64,000 nt of DNA from Urbifossiella limnaea (GTDB lineage: Bacteria; Planctomycetota; Planctomycetia; Gemmatales; Gemmataceae), in the NCBI RefSeq assembly GCF_007747215.1, contig NZ_CP036273.1:2774322-2838321 (forward strand). Direction: 5' to 3'. Position 1 is the stretch's first letter. Every line of letters starts with the position of its first letter. This document shows, piece after piece, positions 43,285 to 50,516 of this stretch. The notes under the pieces are model-generated. The model saw nothing but the letters and a program-made list of their open reading frames with translations. It had not been told where the DNA came from and ran no database searches. The position numbers were made by a program, and so were the translations under genes.

Positions 43285-45276
43285 CTACGCCGCCTTCAGC
43301 GCGAAGTCGGGGCGGTCGAGGCGGAAGTGCGGGGAGTAGTACGGGTCGCCGGCCTTCAGGAACGACGACCACTTCAGGTGGAACAGGTCGTACTCGCGCC
43401 GGAACCGGGCCTGCTTCTCGGCCGTGTCCTCGTAGCCGCGCGTCTTGCTCTCCAGGTGGTACAGCTCGGCGTCCGGCGTCCACACCACGCGGTAGCCGGC
43501 CTTCAGCACCGCCAGGCACAGGTCCACGTCGTTGAAGGCCAGCACGAACCCCTCGTCGAACCCGCCCACCTCCGCGAATACCGCCCGCGGCATGAGGAGG
43601 CACGCCCCGGTCACCGCGGCCACGTTCTGGGTGATGCGGAGCCGCTGCATGTAGCCGCTTGCCTGGCGCGGGTAGAACAGGTGGCTGTGCCCCGCCACGC
43701 CGCCCATGCCGACGACGATGCCGGCGTGCTGGATCGTGTCGTCGGCGTAGTACAGCTTCGCGCCGACGGCCCCGACGCCCGGCTGCACCGCCTGCGTCAC
43801 CATCGCTTCGAGCCAGTCGGGGTTGATGGCCTCGGTGTCGTTGTTGAGGAACAGCAGCAGGTCGCCCTTCGCCTGCGCCGCGGCGAAGTTGTTCACCGCG
43901 GCGTAGTTGAACGGCTTCGTCCACTCCACGACGCGGGCGTGCGGTTGCTTCTGCAACTCGCGGTAGTACGCGTGCGTCTCGGGGAGCGTGCTGCCGTTCT
44001 CGACGATCACCACCTCGTAGTTCGCGTAGCTCGACTTCGCCAGCGACTCGACGCACCGCGACAGGAGCCCCACCTGGTCCTTGTTGGGGATGATGACGCT
44101 GACGAGCGGCTGCGTCCTCAGGTGGTAGACGACCTGATAGAGCCCCTGCACGGCCCCGTCGTGGACGCTGGCGTCGATACCGAGGCGGGTCAGGTGTTCG
44201 GCCACGGCCTTCTTGCCGGCCTCGAAGGCGTAGTTCTTCGAGCCCTTCACGAACGCCGTGGACTCGGCGTGCATCCGCCAGTGGTACAGCACCCGCGGGA
44301 TGTGGACGATGCGCTTCGCACGTTCGCTGGCCCGCAGCACCAGGTCATAATCCTGCGAGCCGTCGAAGCCGGGGCGGAAGCCGCCAATCGTCTCGTACAG
44401 CGCCCGCTTGAGCGTGGTGAGGTGGCAGACGTAGTTGCGGCTGCGGAGCGTTTCCGGCGACCAGTCCGGCTTGAAGTTCGGCTCCACGCGGTCGCCGTGG
44501 GTGTCGATCTTGTCCTCGTCGGAGTACAGGAAGTCGGCGTCCGGCGACTCGTTGATCGCGGCGACGACCTCGTGCAGCGCGAACGGCGCGAGCGTGTCGT
44601 CGTGATCGAGGAGGGCGAGGTAGTCGCCGGTGGCACTTGCCGCGGCGGCGTTCGAGTTGCCGACGATGCCGCGGTTCTCGGCGAGGAATTCGACCTTGAT
44701 GCGGCTATCAGCAGCGGCCTTCTCCAGCACCGGCCGGACGTGCGGCTGCGTGCTGGCGTCGGCGAGGCAGAGCTCCCAGTTGCCGTAGGTCTGGTCGCGG
44801 ACGGACGCGATCATCGCTTCGAGGAAGCCCGCAGGGGGGTTGTAGACCGGCACCACGACGCTGATCTTTGGCGCGCGACTGAAGCGGTGGGCACGCTGCT
44901 TCATCAGCGCGGCGGCGTCCGGTTCGTGCTTGCCGATCCAGCGGCGGTACTCGTCCGGCGGCGTGCATTCGCTCAGGTAACGCTCGTCGGGCGGGGGGCC
45001 GTTCGCGGCCTTGCGGCGCGCCAACAGCGCGGCGGGGATGGCGGTCAGGCGGCGGGCGGTGCGCTTCAGGACGGTGCGGCGCCGGGTGTGGAGCGGGAAC
45101 AGGCGATCGATGAGTTTGTTGATCAAGCTGGCGGCGCGGAACGCCTTCGAGGCGCGGACCGCAGCCAGCTCCGCCTGCTTCTGTTCGAGGAGCTCCGTCC
45201 GCCGCATCAGGGCGGTTTCGAGCTGCTCGATGCGCCGGCGGGCGGCGGCGAGATCGCGGGCGGGGTCGTCGGCCAT
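43285..45276 (-). CDS. Tandem-GT2 glycosyltransferase
   Basis: 663 residues. A coiled coil (about 10-45) is followed by two GT2 (GT-A fold) domains: the first from ISVVVPVYNPP (about 139) with the acidic LLDHDDTLAP motif, the second from VSVIIPNKDQ (about 395) with LFLNNDTEAINPDWLEAM and AFNDVDLCLAVL. This tandem layout is typical of glycosyltransferases that build O-antigen-like or other polysaccharides, using UDP- or GDP-sugars with Mn2+. The sugar is unknown. There is no membrane helix, so it is cytoplasmic or peripheral. A strong promoter-like sequence lies at 45308-45336. Confidence 0.9.
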   Translation of the reverse strand: MADDPARDLAAARRRIEQLETALMRRTELLEQKQAELAAVRASKAFRAASLINKLIDRLFPLHTRRRTVLKRTARRLTAIPAALLARRKAANGPPPDERYLSECTPPDEYRRWIGKHEPDAAALMKQRAHRFSRAPKISVVVPVYNPPAGFLEAMIASVRDQTYGNWELCLADASTQPHVRPVLEKAAADSRIKVEFLAENRGIVGNSNAAAASATGDYLALLDHDDTLAPFALHEVVAAINESPDADFLYSDEDKIDTHGDRVEPNFKPDWSPETLRSRNYVCHLTTLKRALYETIGGFRPGFDGSQDYDLVLRASERAKRIVHIPRVLYHWRMHAESTAFVKGSKNYAFEAGKKAVAEHLTRLGIDASVHDGAVQGLYQVVYHLRTQPLVSVIIPNKDQVGLLSRCVESLAKSSYANYEVVIVENGSTLPETHAYYRELQKQPHARVVEWTKPFNYAAVNNFAAAQAKGDLLLFLNNDTEAINPDWLEAMVTQAVQPGVGAVGAKLYYADDTIQHAGIVVGMGGVAGHSHLFYPRQASGYMQRLRITQNVAAVTGACLLMPRAVFAEVGGFDEGFVLAFNDVDLCLAVLKAGYRVVWTPDAELYHLESKTRGYEDTAEKQARFRREYDLFHLKWSSFLKAGDPYYSPHFRLDRPDFALKAA

Positions 45277-45307
45277 CGGATCATCCGAACGTGTGCGGAA
45301 GTGGCGA

Positions 45308-45336
45308 CTTATAGCCCGCCGGGTGATGCGACACAA
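45308..45336 (-). promoter_or_regulatory. Sigma70-type promoter of the GT2 gene
   Basis: Read on the minus strand: TTGTGT (45336-45331), a 17-bp spacer and TATAAG (45313-45308), 32 bp before the start codon at 45276. The spacing is ideal and the -10 is 5/6. Confidence 0.5.
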
Positions 45337-45353
45337 CCCCGGCCGTCGATCTG

Positions 45354-45419
45354 ACGCTCTTTTGTGGCATCGACTCAATTCGTGCCTCGACCCCCCGGGG
45401 GGGAGCCGTACACACAATG
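45354..45419 (+). repeat. 66-bp dispersed repeat, copy A
   Basis: Closely matches the reverse complement of 52673-52738, about 55 of 66 positions by eye, with a shared core CTTTTGTGGCAT.GACTCAAT.CGTGCCTCGA and a CCCCCCGGGGGG palindrome. It lies 118 bp upstream of the haem c/WD40 gene at 45538, in the same direction as that gene. Confidence 0.85.
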
Positions 45420-45494
45420 GGCTCGGGCCGAGCTTTGAGCGACACCTCCGCCCGCGGTCGGGGTTTAACTCTTCCGAACCCTCCACCGGCCCGG

Positions 45495-45500
45495 TAGAAT
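45495..45500 (+). promoter_or_regulatory. Candidate -10 box (TAGAAT) of the haem c/WD40 gene
   Basis: TAGAAT within GGTAGAATC, 37 bp before the ATG at 45538, downstream of repeat copy A. No clear -35. Confidence 0.35.
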
Positions 45501-45537
45501 CAGACTTCCTGCCCCGACTCCTTTCCCGGACGCCGTC

Positions 45538-47016
45538 ATGCTGCGACGCCGCTTCTGCTTCTGCATCCTTTGCGCGACCGCGGCGATGACCGCGTACCTG
45601 ATGCTGTTCGCCGCCCCGCCCCGCGCCGCCGCGCAGGACAAGTCCGTGAGCTTCATCAAGGACGTGGCGCCGATCCTGAAGGAGAACTGCTTCGCCTGCC
45701 ACGACGCCAAGAAAAAGTCGGGCAAGTACGACATGACGACGTTCGAGAAGATGATGGCCGGCGGCCCCGACGGCCCGCCGATCACCGCCGGGAAGGCAAA
45801 GGAAAGTGACTTCCACGACCTGATCGTGACGACGGAGCAGCGCCGGATGCCGCCGCGCGACAAGGGCGAGGCGGTGCCGAAGGAGAAGGCGCTGCTGATC
45901 GCCAGGTGGATCGACCAGGGCGCGAAGCTGGACGGCGGCCTCGACCCGAAGGCCGACCTGGTGAAGGAACTGCGCGTCCGCTGGCAGCCGCCGACGCCGC
46001 CGGAGAAGTACACGTTCCCGGCCGTGGTGAACGCGCTGGCCTTCAGCCCCGACGGCAAGACGCTGGTGATCGGCGGCCACCACGAACTGACGGTGTGGGA
46101 CTTCGCTCAGTCGAAGCTGCTGAAGCGCGTCTACACCCGCTCCGAGCGGGCCTACGGGATGGTGTTCCTGCCGAACGGCCTGCTCGCCGTTGCCGGCGGC
46201 CGCCCGGGGCAGGAGGGCGACGTGCGCGTCTACGACCTGAAGGCCAAGGGCCGGATGGCGGGCGCGGTCGAGATTCTGGACGGGGTGAACGACAAGGCGG
46301 TGATGGTGAAGCACCTCGTGGACATCGAGGACGCCGTCCTGTGCATCGCGGTGTCGCCGGACGGCAAGTTCCTGGCCGCGGGCGGCACCGACCGGGCCGT
46401 GCGGGTGTGGGACCTGTCCGCGGGCGTGGCCAACGCCCGGCTCGACCAGACCGTCGAGAACCACGCCGACTGGGTGCTCGGCGTGTCGATCTCGAACGAC
46501 GGCCGCTACCTGGTGACCGCCGGCCGCGACAAGACGGCGAAGGTGTGGGACCTGCGGGCGAAGGAGTCGGTGGTGACGTTCCCCGAACACCAGAACATCG
46601 TGTACGGCGTCGCGGTGAAGGGCGACGGCTCGGCCGGCTTCTCCGTCGGCGCCGACAAGCAACTGCGGACGTGGAAGCCGGGCGGCGAGGGGAAGCAGGT
46701 GAAGGGCGTCGGCGGCCACTCCGACGAAGTGTTCCGCGTGATCTACCACCCGAAGCAACCGATGCTGGCCACGTCGTCGGCGGACAAGACGGTCCGGCTG
46801 TGGAACAGCGAGACGCTGGCCGCCGGGGCGACGCTGAGCGGCCTGACGGACTACGTGTACGCGGTGGCGTTCAGCCCGGACGGCGAGTACGTCGCCGGCG
46901 GCGGCTACGACGGCAACGTGGCCGTGTGGAAGGTGACCGACGCGAAGGCGGCTCCGAAGTTGTTCAACGCCTCGCCGGGGTTCGTGGCACGGCCGCCGGA
47001 GCCGGCGAAGAAGTAG
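45538..47016 (+). CDS. Secreted planctomycete-type cytochrome c / WD40 protein
   Basis: 492 residues. After a signal peptide (to about residue 33, ending AAAQD) a planctomycete cytochrome c domain appears: VAPILKENCFACHD carries the haem motif C51-x-x-C54-H55. The distal ligand may be in PPRDKGEAVP. The remaining ~350 residues form WD40 repeats (e.g. ALAFSPDGKTLVIGG, CIAVSPDGKFLAAGG, GVSISNDGRYLVTAG, VAFSPDGEYVAGGG), a seven-bladed propeller. The combination is a planctomycete speciality thought to support extracellular electron transfer or protein display; redox activity is inferred from the CxxCH motif only. It is convergent with a sulfatase. Confidence 0.9.
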   Translation: MLRRRFCFCILCATAAMTAYLMLFAAPPRAAAQDKSVSFIKDVAPILKENCFACHDAKKKSGKYDMTTFEKMMAGGPDGPPITAGKAKESDFHDLIVTTEQRRMPPRDKGEAVPKEKALLIARWIDQGAKLDGGLDPKADLVKELRVRWQPPTPPEKYTFPAVVNALAFSPDGKTLVIGGHHELTVWDFAQSKLLKRVYTRSERAYGMVFLPNGLLAVAGGRPGQEGDVRVYDLKAKGRMAGAVEILDGVNDKAVMVKHLVDIEDAVLCIAVSPDGKFLAAGGTDRAVRVWDLSAGVANARLDQTVENHADWVLGVSISNDGRYLVTAGRDKTAKVWDLRAKESVVTFPEHQNIVYGVAVKGDGSAGFSVGADKQLRTWKPGGEGKQVKGVGGHSDEVFRVIYHPKQPMLATSSADKTVRLWNSETLAAGATLSGLTDYVYAVAFSPDGEYVAGGGYDGNVAVWKVTDAKAAPKLFNASPGFVARPPEPAKK

Positions 47017-47021
47017 CCCAC

Positions 47022-47062
47022 CCGCTTGCGGCGTAGCGCGGCCCGGGCTACGCCGCAAGCGG
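47022..47062. terminator. Hairpin between convergent genes
   Basis: Perfect 16-bp stem CCGCTTGCGGCGTAGC / GCTACGCCGCAAGCGG with a 9-nt loop, starting 5 bp past the haem c/WD40 stop and ending 2 bp before the sulfatase stop (47065-47067). It can end both transcripts. Confidence 0.7.
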
Positions 47063-47064
47063 TG

Positions 47065-48414
47065 TCACTTCTTGGGCACCAACCCCGTCCGCCGGTCGTA
47101 CCGATCGGGTGTCCGCGCCGCGGGCACCCGATCGCTCGTCTCCATGACCCACTCGTCCAGCGCCTGGCGATGCGACGCCAGCACGGCGGCGTGCCGCGGA
47201 TCGGCGATGACGTTCCGCAACTCGTGGGGGTCGGCGTCCACGTCATACAACTCCTCGGCCGGCCGCGGCGTGACGAAGCACGTCCGCATCTCCGCCGGCA
47301 ACTTCCCCGCGTCGAACAGCGCGATCATCGCCTGAAACGTCGGGCTGCGTACAGCGTCCGCCGGCGGCGTCAGTGGCACGTCGCGGTAGCTGTTGCGGAC
47401 GTAGCGGTACCGGGCCGAGCGCGCGGCGCGGGCGTGGTCGTCGAAGTCGTGCCAGTTCTTCTCCAGGTACACGAAGTCGCGGTGCTTTGCGGCCGGGTCG
47501 CGGAGCACTCCGGCGAAGCTCCGGCCCTGCACGGTCGGGGGCACTGCCGCACCCGCCAACCCCAGCAGCGTCGGCGCGATGTCGATGGTGCTGACCAGGC
47601 TCCCGCACGTCCCGCCGGCCCGTACGACGCCCGGCCAGCGGGCGATTAAGGGCGTGCGGCAGCCGCTGTCGTAGACCGTGGTCTTGCAGCGCGGGAAGGG
47701 CCGGCCGTTGTCGCTGAGGAACAGTACGAGCGTGTCGTTGGCCACACCCTGCCGGTCGAGTTCGTCGAGCACGTCGCCGATGTAGCGGTCGAGGCGCGAA
47801 ACCTCGTCGTAGTACAGTGCCAGGTCGGCGCGGACTTCGGGCGTGTCGGGCAGGTACGGCGGCACGATTACGTCTGCCGGCCGGTGCGGCTGCGGGATCG
47901 CGTTGGGCGCGTAGTCCCGGTGCGGGTCGAACGCGGCGAGCCAGGCGAAGAACGGCTTGTCACGCGGCCGCCGGCGGAGCGTCTCCACCCACTGACCGCA
48001 GCCGCTCGGGCCGCCGCCGGCGTTCACCACGTCGAAGCCGGCGAGGGCGTCCTTCCCGAGGTGTGTCTTGCCGGCGATGGCGGTCCAGTACCCGGCCGCG
48101 CGCAGCAGCGCGGCGAGGTTCGGCTGCCCGGCCGGGAGCGGCTGGTGGAGTTGGGGAGCCCCGTGGCTGTGCGGGTAGCGGCCGGTCAGGAGGCTGCACC
48201 GGCTCGGGCTGCACGAACTGGCCGGCACGAACGCCCGGTCGAAGCGCGTCCCGCCGCGGGCGAGGCGGTCGATGTTCGGCGTGCGAACGGCCCGGTTGCC
48301 GAACGGGCCGCAGTCGTCGGCGCCGAGGTCGTCGGCGATGAGCAGCACGACGTTCGGCGGCGGCGCCCTGTCGGTCGGGGTGAACGCGGCGAGGGAGAGG
48401 AGTAGTGGGGTCAT
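47065..48414 (-). CDS. Sulfatase (Cys-type)
   Basis: 449 residues. Metal site VVLLIADDLGADD near residues 22-34, active-site signature C68-S-P-S-R72 in VPASSCSPSRCSLLTGRY (formylglycine site), then the second metal site FLSDNGRPFP near residue 240. An N-terminal hydrophobic stretch (MTPLLLSLAAFTP) may be a short export signal. Substrate specificity cannot be seen; planctomycetes use many sulfatases to degrade marine or soil sulfated polysaccharides, but this one is coupled to metabolic genes instead. Its ATG lies 9 bp after the P-II stop codon, so it is probably the third gene of a fabG / P-II / sulfatase unit. Confidence 0.88.
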   Translation of the reverse strand: MTPLLLSLAAFTPTDRAPPPNVVLLIADDLGADDCGPFGNRAVRTPNIDRLARGGTRFDRAFVPASSCSPSRCSLLTGRYPHSHGAPQLHQPLPAGQPNLAALLRAAGYWTAIAGKTHLGKDALAGFDVVNAGGGPSGCGQWVETLRRRPRDKPFFAWLAAFDPHRDYAPNAIPQPHRPADVIVPPYLPDTPEVRADLALYYDEVSRLDRYIGDVLDELDRQGVANDTLVLFLSDNGRPFPRCKTTVYDSGCRTPLIARWPGVVRAGGTCGSLVSTIDIAPTLLGLAGAAVPPTVQGRSFAGVLRDPAAKHRDFVYLEKNWHDFDDHARAARSARYRYVRNSYRDVPLTPPADAVRSPTFQAMIALFDAGKLPAEMRTCFVTPRPAEELYDVDADPHELRNVIADPRHAAVLASHRQALDEWVMETSDRVPAARTPDRYDRRTGLVPKK

Positions 48415-48423
48415 GGGGTCGCC

Positions 48424-48738
48424 TCAGAACTCGAGCGCGTCGGGCCACACGGTGGGGACGACGAAGATTTTCCCGTCGCCGATCCGCCCCGTGCGGGCGG
48501 TACGGGCGACGCGGTCGGCCAGCTCGTGCTCCGTGTCGTCCGTTACCCAGACGGTGATTTCGACCTTCGGCAGGTAGGCCGTGCTATACTCCGAGCCGCG
48601 GTAGCGGTCGAGGTAGCCCTTCTGCCGGCCGTACCCCTTCGCCTCGCGGACGGCGCACACGCTCACGCCCATCTCGGCAATCACGGCCAGCACCGCCTCG
48701 GCCCGGAACGGCTTCACCACGATCGTGAGTTGCTTCAC
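48424..48738 (-). CDS. P-II-like nitrogen regulatory protein
   Basis: 104 residues, GTG start. The T-loop (about 37-56, YGRQKGYLDRYRGSEYSTAY) keeps Tyr51, the residue uridylylated in enterobacterial GlnB, and the C-terminal TGRIGDGKIFV is the P-II signature. Such trimers sense ATP/ADP and 2-oxoglutarate and control nitrogen or carbon enzymes; several P-II proteins also regulate acetyl-CoA carboxylase. It sits 2 bp after fabG and 9 bp before a sulfatase, all one direction. No amtB, glnA or glnD is adjacent, so the usual nitrogen partners are absent here. Confidence 0.85.
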   Translation of the reverse strand: MKQLTIVVKPFRAEAVLAVIAEMGVSVCAVREAKGYGRQKGYLDRYRGSEYSTAYLPKVEITVWVTDDTEHELADRVARTARTGRIGDGKIFVVPTVWPDALEF

Positions 48739-48740
48739 GG

Positions 48741-49490
48741 CTACACCCACCCGCCGGTGACGGGCAGCACCTGGCCCGTGATGTAGCCGCTTTCTTCGCT
48801 CGCAAGGAACAGCACCGCGTTGGCGATGTCCTCGGGCTTCCCGAGCCGGCCGGCGGGGATTTGCTTCAGGTACTCGGCCATCACCTCGGCCTTCACCTCG
48901 CCGAGCATCGGCGTCTGGATCACGCCGGGGGCGACGGCGTTCACCGTAATGCCGCGGCGGGCCAACTCCTTCGCCAGCACGCGCGTCATGCCGATGACGC
49001 CGGCCTTTGCCGCTGCGTAGTTCGCCTGCCCGTGGAAGCCGACCAGCCCCGCCACCGACGCGATGTTCACGATGCGGCCCCCGTCGCGCAGCACCTCCGC
49101 GCCGTACTTGCAGCCGTGGAAGACGCCGTCGAGGTTGGTCTGGATGACGGCGTGCCACTCGTCCGGCGTCATCTTGCGGAGGGTGCGGTCCTTGATGATG
49201 CCGGCGTTGTTCACGACCACGTCGAGGCCGCCGAAGCGCTCCTTCGCCTGCCGCATTAACCCTTCTACTTGTGCGGCGTCCCGAATGTCCCCGGCCAGTG
49301 ACAGCACGCCGTCTCCGAGCCGCCCCGCGAGTGCGGCGGCGTCGGCGCGGTTGAGCCCGTCGGGGTCGTCCCAGTAGTGCAAGACGCCGTTCGCGCCGGC
49401 CCGGACGAACGCGGTGAGGATCGCGGCGCCGATGCCGCGGGAGCTGCCGGTTACGAGCACGACCTTGCCGGCGAAGTCGAACTTGATCAT
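48741..49490 (-). CDS. fabG: 3-oxoacyl-ACP reductase-type short-chain dehydrogenase
   Basis: 249-residue classical SDR. The NADP-binding start is VVLVTGSSRGIGAAI (14-21 TGSSRGIG), with VVNNAGII later. The catalytic set is Ser145, Tyr158 and Lys162 in IVNIASVAGLVGFHGQANYAAAKAG. It matches FabG (fatty-acid elongation) or the related acetoacetyl-CoA reductase of polyhydroxybutyrate synthesis; the two are hard to tell apart by sequence. It is first in a tight unit with the P-II-like gene (2-bp gap) and then the sulfatase. A metallophosphoesterase gene diverges upstream with 89 bp between. Confidence 0.9.
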   Translation of the reverse strand: MIKFDFAGKVVLVTGSSRGIGAAILTAFVRAGANGVLHYWDDPDGLNRADAAALAGRLGDGVLSLAGDIRDAAQVEGLMRQAKERFGGLDVVVNNAGIIKDRTLRKMTPDEWHAVIQTNLDGVFHGCKYGAEVLRDGGRIVNIASVAGLVGFHGQANYAAAKAGVIGMTRVLAKELARRGITVNAVAPGVIQTPMLGEVKAEVMAEYLKQIPAGRLGKPEDIANAVLFLASEESGYITGQVLPVTGGWV

Positions 49491-49579
49491 GAGGGAATGC
49501 GGTTTGCGGGACGCGGAATAGAACAGGCCGCTGACAGGGATTGTCGCCGGGAAACAGACTTCCGCAACCCGCAATCCGC

Positions 49580-50479
49580 ATGATTCGGCTGATCCACTTC
49601 AGCGACGTGCACCTCACCGCCCCGAATGTCGGGTGGCGGCTCGGTGACCTGTTCACCAAGCGCGGCACCGGCTGGGTGAACGTGCGCCTGCGCGGCCGCG
49701 GGCATCGGTTCCGGTACGCGAATCAGGTGGTCGAGGCATTGTTGGCCGACTGCCGCACCCGCGGGTACGACCAACTCGTCTTTTCCGGCGACGCCACCAC
49801 GATGGCGTTCGACACCGAGATGACCGAGTCGGCGCGGCGGCTCGGCGTGTGGGACGCGACGCTGCCGCCGGCCTTGGCCGTGCCGGGGAACCACGACCTG
49901 TACACGTTCGGGGCCACCCGCCGGCGGACGTTCGAGTTCGCGTTCTCGGCGTGGCAGCAGGGCGAGCGCGCCGACGACACGCACACGTATCCGTTCGCCA
50001 AGAAGGTGGGCCACGTCTGGCTGATCGCGCTGAACTCGGCCAAGCCGAACGTGCTGCCGTGGGACGCGACCGGACGCGTCGGCACGGCGCAACTGGAACG
50101 GCTGAAGCGGCTGTGCGCCAGGCTCGACGCGGGGCCGCGCGTGGTGGTGAGCCACTACCCGCTGTTGACGCGCGGCCGGCACCCCGAGGCCCGCTGGCAC
50201 CGTCTCCTCGATTGGGCCGAGGCGCGGGACGCGGCGGCAGCGTGCGGCGTCGGCCTTTGGCTGCACGGGCACAAACACGTGTGGTACGTGCTCGAAACCG
50301 GTGAAGCACAGCCGTTCCACTCGGTGTGCGTCGGCAGCACCTGCCAGGAGAAGCTGTGGGGCTATCACGAGTACGAGATCGACGGAACGCGGTTGCGTGG
50401 GCTGAGGCGGGTCTTTGATCTGGGTACGGGGCGCTTCCTGGACGCGGACCGATTCGAGTTGGAATTGAACGGCGAGTGA
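49580..50479 (+). CDS. Metallophosphoesterase
   Basis: 299 residues of the calcineurin-like metallophosphoesterase superfamily. The five motifs are visible: HFSDVHL (Asp9, His11), the GDAT segment VFSGDAT, the GNHD motif VPGNHDLY, the SHYP segment VVVSHYPLL and the HGHKH motif near residue 233. Two metals are expected in the active site. The substrate (nucleotide, cyclic nucleotide or phospholipid) is not clear. It is followed immediately by a terminator-like hairpin whose first base is the base after the stop codon. Confidence 0.9.
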   Translation: MIRLIHFSDVHLTAPNVGWRLGDLFTKRGTGWVNVRLRGRGHRFRYANQVVEALLADCRTRGYDQLVFSGDATTMAFDTEMTESARRLGVWDATLPPALAVPGNHDLYTFGATRRRTFEFAFSAWQQGERADDTHTYPFAKKVGHVWLIALNSAKPNVLPWDATGRVGTAQLERLKRLCARLDAGPRVVVSHYPLLTRGRHPEARWHRLLDWAEARDAAAACGVGLWLHGHKHVWYVLETGEAQPFHSVCVGSTCQEKLWGYHEYEIDGTRLRGLRRVFDLGTGRFLDADRFELELNGE

Positions 50480-50507
50480 AAGCCCACCCGCCGCGGCGGG
50501 TGGGCTT
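50480..50507. terminator. Hairpin starting at the base after a stop codon
   Basis: Perfect 13-bp stem AAGCCCACCCGCC / GGCGGGTGGGCTT around a 2-nt centre, between the convergent metallophosphoesterase (stop 50477-50479) and tkt (stop 50517-50519). It shares the word AAGCCCACCCG with 57600-57627. Confidence 0.75.
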
Positions 50508-50516
50508 CGTGTCTCG

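Noticed and set aside
45364-45381. Sigma54-like TGGCAT...CAAT word in the dispersed repeat
   Set aside because: The spacing to a GC element is two bases too long and differs between the two copies.
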